64,000 bases of DNA from Mucispirillum schaedleri (GTDB lineage Bacteria > Chrysiogenota > Deferribacteres > Deferribacterales > Mucispirillaceae): NCBI GenBank assembly GCA_949287985.1, contig CASEIN010000052.1, forward strand, positions 1-64,000, given 5' to 3'. A program made the position numbers and the translations under genes. Under the pieces are notes generated by a model. That model ran no database searches. It had not been told where the DNA came from and saw only the letters and a program-made list of their open reading frames with translations. How positions within the stretch are numbered: position 1 is the first letter of the stretch; each line of letters opens with the position of its first letter. Below, piece after piece: positions 28,143 through 38,069 of this stretch.

Positions 28143-29540
28143 ATGGAAAATATAGATACTTTAGTTAATAATTACTTTAATAAAGCTGTGGAAGATTTAC
28201 AAAGGTTAATAAAAATCAACTCAATATATGATGCGTCTTCAGCAGATAGCAGCAATCCATTTGGAATAGGTGCTGCAGAATGCTTAAACTCATTTTTAAA
28301 CCTTGCAAATGATGATGGCTTTAAAAGTAAAAATGTTGATAATTATGCAGGTTATGTAGAATGTGGCAGTGGTGAGTTATTAGGCATTCTTGCCCATTTA
28401 GATACTGTAACTACAGGTAATGAAAGCTTATGGACTTACCCACCGTTTTCTGCAGAAATACATGATAATAAACTATATGGCAGAGGTGCTGTTGATGATA
28501 AAGGTCCATTAATTGCAGCTTACACTGCCTTAAAGATTTTAAAAGATAACTTTAAATTAAATAAAAGATTTAGAATTATTACAGGCTGCGATGAAGAAAC
28601 ATCTATGCGCTGCTTAACAAGGTATAATGAAACAGAAGAAATACCTGTTTTTTCCTTTTCGCCTGATGCGTCCTTTCCTGCTGTTAATGGGGAAAAAGGA
28701 CAAATGCAGATAGTTATGAAAAGAGATTTTATTCATCAAGGCTATGAACCAATAAAATTACTTGGGCTTACATGCGGAGAAGCTGTAAATATTGTCCCAA
28801 ATGAAGCGTATGCGTATTTTTCCGGTAATATTGCTATGATGAAAAGACAGCTTGAAGAAATAGCAGGTGATGATTTAGAAATTGACTTTTTTGAAAATGA
28901 CTATGTGAGAGTTAAAGCAAATGGTAAAGCAGTTCATTCTATGCATGCTCCAGAGGGTGTTAATGCAATGTATAAGCTTTTTAAATATTTAGCCCACCCA
29001 AATTTAGATTACGGCCCATGGGAGCTTATGCACTGGATTAGAAGTATGTCTGTTATACTAGATGATAAAAACTGTAGTAAAAATCTTGGTATAAATTTTA
29101 GTGATGAATTTGGAGAGTTAACAATTAATATGGGGCTTTTAAGATATAAATCAGCCGATTTACAGCTTCATTTTGATATTCGTTACCCTGTAACAATGAA
29201 ACCTTCAAAATTTGAATCAAAACTGCCATTAATTACTGAAAAAATAATGATGCTTACTCAAATAAACAGGCATGTTCCACCACTTTATGTAGATGAAAAT
29301 AATATTTATTTAAAAGAACTTTTAAAAGCATACAATAGTGTTACAAATGAAGAGGCAAAGCCAATTACAATAGGTGGCAGAACATACTGCACTATGATAC
29401 CAAATTCTGTATCATTTGGTGCAAAATTTCCACAAGATGAAGAACTTGCCCACCAAGCTAATGAATGTATGGATTTAGATAATTTTAAAAAAATCATCAA
29501 AATCTACTTACAGGCATTAATAAACTTAAATAATTTATAA
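28143..29540 (+). CDS. M20-family dipeptidase (Sapep/PepV-like)
   Basis: This 465-residue cytosolic metallopeptidase has the metal-binding motifs LAHLDTV (near residue 86), YGRGAVDDKGP (near 119) and GCDEET (near 152), followed by a lid domain and a C-terminal catalytic part with the final metal ligand in DEELAHQANE. Relatives cleave dipeptides or beta-alanyl peptides. It is divergent from the rimP operon and has its own terminator. Confidence 0.9.
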   Translation: MENIDTLVNNYFNKAVEDLQRLIKINSIYDASSADSSNPFGIGAAECLNSFLNLANDDGFKSKNVDNYAGYVECGSGELLGILAHLDTVTTGNESLWTYPPFSAEIHDNKLYGRGAVDDKGPLIAAYTALKILKDNFKLNKRFRIITGCDEETSMRCLTRYNETEEIPVFSFSPDASFPAVNGEKGQMQIVMKRDFIHQGYEPIKLLGLTCGEAVNIVPNEAYAYFSGNIAMMKRQLEEIAGDDLEIDFFENDYVRVKANGKAVHSMHAPEGVNAMYKLFKYLAHPNLDYGPWELMHWIRSMSVILDDKNCSKNLGINFSDEFGELTINMGLLRYKSADLQLHFDIRYPVTMKPSKFESKLPLITEKIMMLTQINRHVPPLYVDENNIYLKELLKAYNSVTNEEAKPITIGGRTYCTMIPNSVSFGAKFPQDEELAHQANECMDLDNFKKIIKIYLQALINLNNL

Positions 29541-29568
29541 TAATATTAATATAAAAGAAATAGTATTT

Positions 29569-29594
29569 AAGCCTATACTCTTTAGTATAGGCTT
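29569..29594 (+). terminator. Intrinsic terminator after the dipeptidase gene
   Basis: The stem AAGCCTATACT / AGTATAGGCTT has a 4-base loop and is followed by a T-run. From 29595 to 29950 the sequence is AT-rich and I see no gene or structure in it. Confidence 0.88.
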
Positions 29595-29960
29595 AATATT
29601 TTTTTCACTAGTATGTTAGTAAGCCTAATAATACTTGCTGCATTTTATTATGATGCATTAGTGAACAAAACTTAGATACATGCTCTAAATATACTTAAAA
29701 AGAATAATTCTAGTGTAATCAATATGTATTATTTTAAAGATAATTGATAACCTTTTTGAAAGTCTAAAATATATTTTTATACAAGTTCTTTATAGAAAAT
29801 AATTATTTTATTTACACTTATAATGCAAATATAAAATAATTGAAATTACTTGTAATATAATAACATAGTAAATTATTTTTATAAATCAATAATATACTAT
29901 TACATATTTAAATATATAATTATTCATAAAAATATAATTCTATGATTATACATAAAAAAA

Positions 29961-29980
29961 CCCATACTAAAAAGTATGGG
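29961..29980 (-). terminator. Intrinsic terminator after the chemoreceptor gene
   Basis: The stem CCCATACT / AGTATGGG is followed on the minus strand by seven T. Confidence 0.85.
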
Positions 29981-30004
29981 CTTATATATTATAAATAATT
30001 ATAA

Positions 30005-31492
30005 TTAACTGTAACGTTCAATTAATTTATCTAAAATACCAACTAATTGATTAACGTTTTCTTCAAGTTCAACAACAAGTTTATTATTCTCTGAATAACG
30101 CTGCTGACCAACGTTTTCCATAATCATGTTTCCTAAATCATGAACTCTTTTATGGATTGGTTCAATTGCTCTAAAATCTTTATCGTCACTATATAAATCC
30201 ATACCATCGCCATAGTAAAACTTACCAAATGCACAATTAATATGGTTAGGAAGCTGAATAACATTTTTAATATAGTTATTAACAAGCATTCTTCTCATAA
30301 ATGCAATATGAGCTGTTTTTGCTGCAATAAATGATGCAGCTTTTGAATTATACCTAATACCTGTATATTTTATTTCTAATTTATTAAGTGATATTGCCAT
30401 ATCATTAAACATTTTAAAAAGTTCAGAGATTTTTTCAGTCATTAAATCTGATTCTGCACTCATTTCTTTAAGGTTAGAACCAATTTGATGAATTACAGCA
30501 TTTTGTTCTTCTGATGCTGCCATAATCTCGCTAATAGACTGGTTTAAATCAAGGCTGGAATTATAAATATCTTGGAAGTTGTTAAATGATGAGTCAATCC
30601 CTGCTCTTTGCTCAAAAAGCATTTTTGTAATAGTATCCATTCTAGCTGTAACTGTTGTAATACTTTTTTGCATATCACTAACTGTTTCGCCAATTTGTTT
30701 TGTAGAGTTAGATGTTTTTTCAGCTAAGTTTCTAACCTCATCTGCAACCACCGCAAAACCACGACCTGCTTCCCCTGCACGAGCTGCCTCAATAGCTGCA
30801 TTTAAGGCAAGTAAGTTTGTTTGGTCTGAAATCTCATTAATAACGGCAATAACAATAGCAATTTGCCCAGCATTATCATTTAATACATTTACTTCATTAT
30901 TAAGCTCTTTTAATGCACCATCTATGTGGTCACTTAAATCTCTAGCCTTTTCCATAATAGAACGGCCTTCATTTGTTAAATCAACCGTAATATTTGATTT
31001 TTCATTAATAGTATGTGTATTATTTGCAATATTTTCTGTAGCAATAAGCATTTCACCTTGAACTGTATTAATAGACTGAGCTATTTCATTACTTTTAATA
31101 ACTAAATCATTTGTAGTCATTAATGACTGAGTAACAAATAAACCCTGCTTACCTGTTGTAGCAACAGTATCAAGAGTGCTTAAATAATCATGCTCTGTAG
31201 TATCCATATATTTATTTAAATTACCATAAAAAATTTTCATATCAGGATGGTGATTTATCATTTCATTAGTAATACGAACGGATATATCATCTTGTTTACT
31301 TGCAATACATTCTATTAACTCCACAGCAGATTTAAACCCCTTATCATGAAAATGATAAACTAAAAAGTAAGATAAGATTATAACTGCCCCCATAATACAG
31401 TCAAAAACTACTGGTAAATTAAGGAATATAATAAGTGGAAATAACATGAGCGATACAACTGTTGCTATTATATACAAGTGTTTTGCTTTCAT
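30005..31492 (-). CDS. Methyl-accepting chemotaxis protein with C-terminal CZB domain
   Basis: This 495-residue protein has two membrane spans close together at the N-terminus (about residues 5-45), so there is almost no periplasmic sensor. A signalling domain with the hairpin tip [35 protein letters not shown] follows. The end (about 385-490) is a CZB zinc-binding domain with the His/Cys/His/His set in [21 protein letters not shown] and [12 protein letters not shown] domains sense zinc or hypochlorite. No che genes are nearby. Confidence 0.9.
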   Translation of the reverse strand: MKAKHLYIIATVVSLMLFPLIIFLNLPVVFDCIMGAVIILSYFLVYHFHDKGFKSAVELIECIASKQDDISVRITNEMINHHPDMKIFYGNLNKYMDTTEHDYLSTLDTVATTGKQGLFVTQSLMTTNDLVIKSNEIAQSINTVQGEMLIATENIANNTHTINEKSNITVDLTNEGRSIMEKARDLSDHIDGALKELNNEVNVLNDNAGQIAIVIAVINEISDQTNLLALNAAIEAARAGEAGRGFAVVADEVRNLAEKTSNSTKQIGETVSDMQKSITTVTARMDTITKMLFEQRAGIDSSFNNFQDIYNSSLDLNQSISEIMAASEEQNAVIHQIGSNLKEMSAESDLMTEKISELFKMFNDMAISLNKLEIKYTGIRYNSKAASFIAAKTAHIAFMRRMLVNNYIKNVIQLPNHINCAFGKFYYGDGMDLYSDDKDFRAIEPIHKRVHDLGNMIMENVGQQRYSENNKLVVELEENVNQLVGILDKLIERYS

Positions 31493-31658
31493 AACAGTAT
31501 CTAGCCTCCAAAGAACGTGAATTAAACTTCGAGATTATAATAGCACCAATAATTTACTTTTGCAAATATTTTTTCTAAAATAACAATAATATTTTACTGT
31601 TTTTATGATTATATTGACAATCGCATTAAAAAATCAGTTTTTTAGTAAAGTTTTTAAG

Positions 31659-32177
31659 TTAATCCAGTAAATAAATAATTAATGCTGATGTAGATGATGT
31701 AAAAAAGATTACAAAATTAGCAAATATTACACCTGTAATAAGGTATACAATTTTTTCTATTATGGAAAAATCATACCTATCCCTAATATATTTTATAAAA
31801 ATATATGTAATGTAAATAAATACTGCCATAGATTCTGCAAGCATAAAAAGTGTAATATAACCTTCTATATAATCAAAATAGTTACCTTTTAAAAGCCTGA
31901 CACCGTGTATCATTATTACTAAGAATGTAAGAAAAAATGTAACATAAAAATAAAATGATGAAAGCATTTCTTTTAAATAATAATACTTGTGATACAATAA
32001 ATTAATAATAATACATGGGATAGTGTTTACAACAAATATTGTAATAGTAACACGCTGCGGCACATTACTATAACCACCCCACATATATGATAATATAAGA
32101 AATGGTATTAATGCAGATAATATAGATAATAAAAATATTTTAATGATTCGTATGGTTAATAAATCAGAATTTATCAT
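31659..32177 (-). CDS. Hypothetical membrane protein downstream of dapB
   Basis: This 172-residue protein has five likely membrane segments with short loops. It starts 7 bases behind dapB on the same strand, so it is probably cotranscribed with the dap genes. I recognise no family. Confidence 0.65.
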   Translation of the reverse strand: MINSDLLTIRIIKIFLLSILSALIPFLILSYMWGGYSNVPQRVTITIFVVNTIPCIIINLLYHKYYYLKEMLSSFYFYVTFFLTFLVIMIHGVRLLKGNYFDYIEGYITLFMLAESMAVFIYITYIFIKYIRDRYDFSIIEKIVYLITGVIFANFVIFFTSSTSALIIYLLD

Positions 32178-32184
32178 TGCTTAA

Positions 32185-32988
32185 CTATATTAATCCTAAA
32201 ACATTTTTCATACTGTATAATCCATTTTCTTTGCCATGAAGCCATAAAGCAGCAATAAGAGCACCTTGAGCAAAAGTTTGCCTTGAATGTGCTCTGTGAG
32301 TAATTTCTATTCTCTCCCCCTGCCCAAAGAAAAATACAGTATGGTCTCCTGCCACATCTCCCCCTCTTAAAGTCTGTATGCCGATTTCATCTTTTTTACG
32401 TTCACCGATTAAACCATGACGGCTGTATACTGCATGTTCTGATAAGTTAAGACCAGCCCCACTTGCAGCAGCCTCAGCCATAGCCATAGCTGTTCCACTT
32501 GGAGCATCTTTTTTCATATTATGATGAGTTTCCACAAGCTCTATATCATAACCTTTTAAAAGGCGTGCAGCCTCCTCTATTAAATTAAGTGCCACATTAA
32601 CACCAAGGCTCATATTAGGCGCTAATATAACAGGTATTTTTTTTGATAAATCTTCTATGGATTTCTTTTGAGCATCACTAAAACCAGTGCTGCCAATAAC
32701 TAATGGTTTACCTGCTTTTTCATATAATGCTAAATTATTGTATGTTGGCTCAGCTCCTGTAAAATCTATAATAACATCTGCATTTTTAGCACTTTCTACA
32801 ATATCACTTGAAATTAAAGCACCACCTTTACCACAGCCTGCCACTTCATATACTGGCTGGTTTAAAACAGGGCTGTCCTTTCTATCAACTGCACCTGTAA
32901 CTTCAGCCTCACTATTATTATATGCAGCAGTGGCAATATTTTTACCCATTCTGCCGCCTGCTCCAATAATACATATTCTTGTTGCCAT
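32185..32988 (-). CDS. dapB: 4-hydroxy-tetrahydrodipicolinate reductase
   Basis: This 267-residue enzyme has an N-terminal NAD(P)-binding motif (GAGGRMGKNIA), a substrate loop VETHHNMKKDAPSGTA with the catalytic His and Lys, and a RHGLIGERKKDEIGIQTLRGGDVAGDHTV block. It reduces the DapA product in lysine/diaminopimelate synthesis. It follows dapA by 13 bases. Confidence 0.96.
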   Translation of the reverse strand: MATRICIIGAGGRMGKNIATAAYNNSEAEVTGAVDRKDSPVLNQPVYEVAGCGKGGALISSDIVESAKNADVIIDFTGAEPTYNNLALYEKAGKPLVIGSTGFSDAQKKSIEDLSKKIPVILAPNMSLGVNVALNLIEEAARLLKGYDIELVETHHNMKKDAPSGTAMAMAEAAASGAGLNLSEHAVYSRHGLIGERKKDEIGIQTLRGGDVAGDHTVFFFGQGERIEITHRAHSRQTFAQGALIAALWLHGKENGLYSMKNVLGLI

Positions 32989-33001
32989 ATAATACCTCTA
33001 A

Positions 33002-33886
33002 CTAATTATTAACGATTTTAATACCTAATTTTTCCATAACTTTTTTAAGTTTTTCAGTATTTTCTTTTGTCATCTCCACAAGTGGAAGACGTATTTCGTT
33101 TTCCATTAACCCCATTAAATATACTGCCTTTTTAGCAGGAATTGGGTTTGTTTCATAAAATACTGCTTTACTTAAATCAAGTAATTCATAATGAAGTTTT
33201 CTTGCCTCAAGCATATTATTATTAAGAACAGCTTTACACATTTGAGCCATTTTTTTAGGCGCTACATTAGCTACAACAGAAATAACACCCTTTGCACCCA
33301 TTGCCATCATAGGAAATGTAAGAGAGTCTTCACCAGAGATTACATCAAAATTTTCGCTAGCATTGTGAATGATAGCTCCAGCCTGGTCTAAAGAACCACT
33401 TGCTTCTTTCACTCCTACTATATTTTTTACTTTTGAAAGACGAACTACAGTTTCAGGCAGCATGTTTACACCAGTTCTACCAGGAACATTATATAAAACC
33501 ATCGGAATATCCACATGTTCTGCAATGGTTTTAAAGTGTTGAAATAAACCTTCCTGTGTTGGTTTATTATAATATGGTGTAATAGAAAGCACAGCATCAG
33601 CACCTGATTTTTTTGCATGTTCTGTTAAAAAAATCGCCTCTTTAGTGCTGTTTGAGCCAGCCCCTGCTATTACAGGTATGCGTTTATTAACTTGTTCAAT
33701 AACTATTTCAATAACTCTACAATGTTCTTCATGGGATAATGTTGCAGATTCCCCTGTTGTGCCACATGGAACTATTGCATCAGTGCCTTCTGATATATGA
33801 AATTCCACAAGATTTCTTATAGCCTTTTCATCTAATTCGCCTTGTTTAAATGGTGTAACTAATGCAACTATACTTCCTTGAAACAT
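33002..33886 (-). CDS. dapA: 4-hydroxy-tetrahydrodipicolinate synthase
   Basis: This 294-residue TIM-barrel enzyme condenses pyruvate with aspartate semialdehyde. CGTTGES near residue 42, the YYNKPTQEGLFQHF loop with catalytic Tyr, and the Schiff-base Lys in VGVKEASGS (near 161) are intact. It lies between dapF and dapB in one operon. Confidence 0.97.
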   Translation of the reverse strand: MFQGSIVALVTPFKQGELDEKAIRNLVEFHISEGTDAIVPCGTTGESATLSHEEHCRVIEIVIEQVNKRIPVIAGAGSNSTKEAIFLTEHAKKSGADAVLSITPYYNKPTQEGLFQHFKTIAEHVDIPMVLYNVPGRTGVNMLPETVVRLSKVKNIVGVKEASGSLDQAGAIIHNASENFDVISGEDSLTFPMMAMGAKGVISVVANVAPKKMAQMCKAVLNNNMLEARKLHYELLDLSKAVFYETNPIPAKKAVYLMGLMENEIRLPLVEMTKENTEKLKKVMEKLGIKIVNN

Positions 33887-33902
33887 AATCTATATCCTCC
33901 CA

Positions 33903-34721
33903 TTAATAATTATAAGATTCTTCACATAAATTTGCTGTATATACCCTGCGGCCTTCTCCCTGTAGATATACAGTTTCATTATCATAATATACCGTAAGGG
34001 TTTTTCCGCCTTTTGTCAATAATTTAACAGGACCTTTAACAAGCCCTTTATTTAGAGCAATAAGAGCAGAAGCTGCACAGCCTGTGCCACAGGCTAATGT
34101 TTCACCCTCCACACCGCGTTCATAAGTTCTAATTTTTAAAGAGTCTTTACCTGTTACTTCAATAAAATTAACATTTGTGCCGTTTATGGCAAAATCTTTA
34201 TTATAACGAATATCTCTGCCTATATTATGAACATCTATATTATCAACATTATCACATACTATAACAGCATGGGGAACACCAGTATTTACTGAATGAATAT
34301 CATATTCTTTACCACAAGCTGTTATTTTTTTATCAAGTTCTAATGAATGGGGAGCAGTAAGCATGGTTTTTACTTCATTATTATCCATAATCTCTGCTTT
34401 TATTATACCTGCTAAAGTTTCAAATGCCATTTCTTTACCAGCTATCTTTTCAAGATATGCAAATCTTGCAGCACATCTTGCACCATTGCCACACATTTCA
34501 GCCACAGAGCCATCAGAATTAAAAAACTGCCATTTAAAATCTACAGTATCAGATTTTTCAATAAATATCATACCATCTGCACCCACTGATAAACCACGAG
34601 CACATACTTTTTCAATAAAATTTGGTGATTCTTTATATAAATGAGTATATTTACCATCTCTATTATCTATAACTATAAAATCGTTACCGTTGCCACTCAT
34701 TTTTGAAAACTTAATATCCAT
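33903..34721 (-). CDS. dapF: Diaminopimelate epimerase
   Basis: This enzyme of about 272 residues converts LL- to meso-diaminopimelate. Both catalytic Cys are present, in MCGNGARCAARF and TLACGTGCAASAL, with the N-terminal KMSGNGNDFIVID block. I chose ATG 34721 (GGAG 7 bases before) over GTG 34727, which abuts the ribosome site. Order is dapF-dapA-dapB; the transaminase step (dapL or dapD/C/E) is not in this window. Confidence 0.96.
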   Translation of the reverse strand: MDIKFSKMSGNGNDFIVIDNRDGKYTHLYKESPNFIEKVCARGLSVGADGMIFIEKSDTVDFKWQFFNSDGSVAEMCGNGARCAARFAYLEKIAGKEMAFETLAGIIKAEIMDNNEVKTMLTAPHSLELDKKITACGKEYDIHSVNTGVPHAVIVCDNVDNIDVHNIGRDIRYNKDFAINGTNVNFIEVTGKDSLKIRTYERGVEGETLACGTGCAASALIALNKGLVKGPVKLLTKGGKTLTVYYDNETVYLQGEGRRVYTANLCEESYNY

Positions 34722-34773
34722 CTTCACTCCAATTTTAAATATTAGAAATGAATAACATATTTATTATATTTTT

Positions 34774-35400
34774 TCAATTAATTTTATAATCATATAAATA
34801 AAGCTCTTGAGTAAAGCGTTCACCTGCTAAAAAATAAAACTCTCTTACTTTTTCATTTTTTCTTATGCAGCCTGCCTTATCATACATAGAATAATCGCAG
34901 TAATTATCGGTAAATAAATATATATTACATTTATTTTGCTCTTTCATAAAATTATGAAATTCATTAAGCATTGATTTTCCATACCCTTTGCCTTGGTATT
35001 TTGGGTGAGTTATGAAAAGCACAAGCTCTGCATCATATTTTTGACTGGTTTCTTTTACCATTAAATCAAGGGTTCTATTATAACCAAGCTGATATTTTAA
35101 TATACTTCTGCCGTCCTTATAAAATATCATTACAAAGATAGATAAAAAACATAATAGCAGATAAATTATATTAAGTGGATTTTTAATACTTTCATCTCTT
35201 GAAGCTAGAAATGATATTAGTTTATTATGCTCATATATTACCAAGCGATAATTTGTTTTATAAAGTATATGAAAAGAATAAGCAAGGCATGATGCATAGT
35301 ATAATACCCTGCTTTTTATTTCCTTATCTAAATTCCATGTAATACCTACAAGGTCTGCAAGTTTTATTATATATAGAAATATAAATTGTTGAATATGCAT
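34774..35400 (-). CDS. GNAT N-acetyltransferase with an N-terminal helical/membrane segment
   Basis: This protein of about 208 residues has a C-terminal GNAT domain with the acetyl-CoA motif LVLFITHPKYQGKGYGKSMLNEF and a YSMYDKAGCIR block. A hydrophobic segment (NIIYLLLCFLSIFVMIFY) lies where motifs C/D would be expected, so it may be membrane-attached. I prefer ATG 35400 because AGGTG lies 5 bases ahead. It lies 52 bases upstream of dapF and 15 bases behind the next gene. Confidence 0.72.
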   Translation of the reverse strand: MHIQQFIFLYIIKLADLVGITWNLDKEIKSRVLYYASCLAYSFHILYKTNYRLVIYEHNKLISFLASRDESIKNPLNIIYLLLCFLSIFVMIFYKDGRSILKYQLGYNRTLDLMVKETSQKYDAELVLFITHPKYQGKGYGKSMLNEFHNFMKEQNKCNIYLFTDNYCDYSMYDKAGCIRKNEKVREFYFLAGERFTQELYLYDYKIN

Positions 35401-35415
35401 AAACACCTGTAAAAA

Positions 35416-36867
35416 TTATAATCTTCCATAATAAACGGAATTAGTATCCAATATTGGCTGCAGTTCTTTTGTTGTTATACTAAAATATGAGTCTTCTCCC
35501 TTGACAAGTATTCTATTATTAGTAATACAAAATTCCTTATGCATTAATTCTTCCCCAAGCTTATTATAAAATTCATCTACTAATCCTTTTTTTGAATAAC
35601 TTTCCATTTGATATATTATTGAATAAACTTCATAATAATAATTCATTTTTTCATAATCATATTTTTTCATTGTTTCATAATCATACTTTTCCATTTTTTC
35701 ATAATATAGTCGCCCTAAATAGTTGATTGAATCAGAATCATCTTTTACTATATTGAAAATTTGATTTGGTAAAATTTTATTTGTTGTTTTATCTATTATA
35801 AAACAAGCATTCGTAAAATATTTACTATTGCTTATTAATGAAATAAAATCATTATAACTGCTCATATACTTAAATAAATCACTACTACTGTTTGCAATAC
35901 ACCTTTTACCATTGAAATAATTATTTACTTGCTCTGGTAAAACCTCTTTTTCATAATATTTAATACCTTTAAAGTGTTCTGGGTATGTATCAAATGATAT
36001 TACATCATCATTATAAGCAACATATGCAAGATTACAGTTTAAACCAAGCCTGCCACAGCTTGCATCACCTGCGCCTATATAGTAGCCTGTTTGTATATTA
36101 CCAAGACTATCACTGCCATTTGACACCATATTATATTTATGTGATGAGATTATTTCTACAGGGCTAGTAATGGTATGCTGACGAGCATAATACATTATTG
36201 TACCTAAAACAGGCAAACCACCTCTAAAGCCTGTTTTTAAAAGAGATTCTAAACACTCTGGGCAATACTTTGGGAATAATTCTTTATTAGTTTCATTGAA
36301 ATATTCACAAGATACCTGCGAAATACTTCCATCTTTTAATAAATTTATATCTTTATCTACTGGTATCATAAAACATCTGTCAGCATTTGTATGTATATAA
36401 ATAACATTACTATTATTTACCGTTTCTAATTTAGCATGTACGTAATGAACTATTTCTTCAACTTTATCGTCAAATAAAAATGATGCCTCAAGATATGTTA
36501 TCCCATTCATTCCATATATGGTATAAGAATCCATATATGATATATCAAACACAGCAGATTTATTATCAAGCATTAAATCTAATTTATAATATTTGCTAGA
36601 TGATTTTTCATAAGGCATACGAAATACTGGAAGTCCAAAAGCTAAAGCTGGCTTTGCAATAACACAGTTATGTGTATGATCCAATGCAGTCGTTACATAT
36701 GCAAATAATGGTCTTTTATTTAACATCTTATATTCAACTTCTTTACTTGTAAATCGTTCTCCATTAGCAATATAGAAATAATATCCATCATTTGATGGAT
36801 AATAAAATACCTGAATACATAAAAATAATATTAATAATACTCCAAATATAAATAAAACTTTTTTCAT
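35416..36867 (-). CDS. Hypothetical membrane-anchored protein
   Basis: This 483-residue protein has an N-terminal signal anchor (MKKVLFIFGVLLILFLCIQVF) and a large extracytoplasmic part with about a dozen Cys (for example DHTHNC, CPECLES, DASCGRLGLNC). A short tandem repeat of YDYE(T/K)M units lies near residues 395-420. The Cys count suggests a disulfide-rich domain. I do not recognise the family. It is the first gene of a run that leads into the GNAT and dap genes. Confidence 0.62.
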   Translation of the reverse strand: MKKVLFIFGVLLILFLCIQVFYYPSNDGYYFYIANGERFTSKEVEYKMLNKRPLFAYVTTALDHTHNCVIAKPALAFGLPVFRMPYEKSSSKYYKLDLMLDNKSAVFDISYMDSYTIYGMNGITYLEASFLFDDKVEEIVHYVHAKLETVNNSNVIYIHTNADRCFMIPVDKDINLLKDGSISQVSCEYFNETNKELFPKYCPECLESLLKTGFRGGLPVLGTIMYYARQHTITSPVEIISSHKYNMVSNGSDSLGNIQTGYYIGAGDASCGRLGLNCNLAYVAYNDDVISFDTYPEHFKGIKYYEKEVLPEQVNNYFNGKRCIANSSSDLFKYMSSYNDFISLISNSKYFTNACFIIDKTTNKILPNQIFNIVKDDSDSINYLGRLYYEKMEKYDYETMKKYDYEKMNYYYEVYSIIYQMESYSKKGLVDEFYNKLGEELMHKEFCITNNRILVKGEDSYFSITTKELQPILDTNSVYYGRL

Positions 36868-36927
36868 TATTTAACTCCTGTAATTATTATATACAAACAT
36901 ACACCATAAAAGTAGCATAAGAATATA

Positions 36928-36957
36928 TTGACATATAAAACATTTCGTATATATTAT
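36928..36957 (+). promoter_or_regulatory. Promoter of smpB, placing transcription start at the ATG
   Basis: TTGACA (36928-36933), 18 bases, TATTAT (36952-36957). The A of the smpB ATG is at 36964, seven bases after the -10 box. Confidence 0.65.
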
Positions 36958-36963
36958 ACCCCT

Positions 36964-37431
36964 ATGAGTAAAAATGCAAGTAATTCAAGCCTTGCTACAA
37001 ATAAAAAGGCTTATCATGAATACGAAATTTTGACTGAATATGAAGCAGGCATTGAGCTGCATGGAACAGAAGTAAAATCTATCCGTGCTGGCAAGATGAA
37101 CTTAAAAGAATCTGTTGTAAAAATCATGAATAATGAAGTTTATCTTATAAACTGCCATGTTTCCCCTTATGAGCAGGGTAATATTTTTAATAGAGACCCT
37201 TTAAGAAGTAGAAAACTATTGCTGCATAGAAAAGAAATAAATCAGTTAACTGGTAAAGTGCAGGAAAAAGGGCTTACATTAGTTGCCACAAAAGCATACC
37301 TTAAAGGGAGAAAGATAAAAATACAGGTGGCTCTTGCCCGCGGTAAAAAACTTTATGATAAACGAGCAAGCATTAAAGAAAAAGATGTAAATAGAGAACT
37401 TGAAAGAGATTTTAAAATCAAGTTTAAATAA
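36964..37431 (+). CDS. smpB: SsrA-binding protein SmpB
   Basis: This protein of about 155 residues partners tmRNA in rescuing stalled ribosomes. It shows [37 protein letters not shown]-type core blocks and the basic C-terminal tail ([24 protein letters not shown]). I place the start at ATG 36964, where family proteins begin. An in-frame TTG at 36928 is the -35 box. No ribosome site precedes the ATG, which fits a leaderless mRNA. ssrA lies 271 bases downstream. Confidence 0.93.
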   Translation: MSKNASNSSLATNKKAYHEYEILTEYEAGIELHGTEVKSIRAGKMNLKESVVKIMNNEVYLINCHVSPYEQGNIFNRDPLRSRKLLLHRKEINQLTGKVQEKGLTLVATKAYLKGRKIKIQVALARGKKLYDKRASIKEKDVNRELERDFKIKFK

Positions 37432-37445
37432 AGATAAAATAATTA

Positions 37446-37691
37446 TTACATAAATTAAATAGTGATTTTTTGTAATACAAGGCGGCTTTGAGCAAGCAAG
37501 CGGAGTTTACTTGATATGGTGTAAATGAGCATTGCCAGCAAAAAACAACGCTGTATTACGGAAAATTGTTACATAAATTAAATAGTGATTTTTCGTAAGA
37601 CAAGGCGGCTTTGAGCAAGCAAGCGGAGTTTACTTGATGTGGTGTAAATGAGCATTGCGAGTGAAAAACAACGATGTATTACGGAAAATTG
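37446..37691 (+). repeat. Two tandem 123-bp repeats between smpB and ssrA
   Basis: The copies at 37446-37568 and 37569-37691 differ at only a few positions, and a third copy begins (GTTACA) before tmRNA. Each unit can fold on itself: GTAATACA (37472-37479) pairs with TGTATTAC near 37552-37559. The inner part contains GAGCAAGCAAGCGGAG. It is more GC-rich than its surroundings, resembles a REP/hairpin-type repeat and codes for nothing evident. Confidence 0.8.
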
Positions 37692-37702
37692 TTACAAATA
37701 AA

Positions 37703-38049
37703 GGGGGTGCTCGGTTTCGACAGGGAGCCGATATCCTCAAATGCACGTCAAGGCTGTCTGAGCCCTTGTAAAAACTCAGGCGAAAAAGTAAACGCTAACG
37801 ACGAATTAGCTCTCGCTGCTTAGTTTCAGCGATGTCTTTGTGGACTGTCCGCCCATGACGGGCTGCAAGGGCACAAACTAATATGGGCTGGTGTCTGTCT
37901 GGCTTCTAGGCAGGCATGAGATTTAAGAGGCTTTCCCCAAACTTACTTTGTCTGTGGAGGTGGGAGGGGGAGATTTCAAACACAGACTAAGCGTGTAGTA
38001 TTTGTGGACGTAAGCTTTTTGGACAGGGGTTCGATTCCCCTCACCTCCA
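37703..38049 (+). ncRNA. ssrA: Transfer-messenger RNA (tmRNA)
   Basis: The 5' end GGGGGTG (37703-37709) pairs with CACCTCC (38042-38048) as a 7-bp acceptor stem. The T-arm AGGGGTTCGATTCCCCT and the discriminator A (38049) complete the tRNA-like part; CCA is not encoded. The tag frame runs from GGC at 37779 to TAG at 37823 and encodes GEKVNANDELALAA. The end LALAA is the usual protease signal. It rescues stalled ribosomes with SmpB. Its 3' end appears to be the insertion site of the following island. Confidence 0.97.
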
Positions 38050-38069
38050 TAACTTTTATCCCTTATTTA

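Noticed and set aside
37446-37691. Tandem repeats considered as a CRISPR array
   Set aside because: Only two 123-bp units directly adjoining each other, with no spacers and no cas genes.
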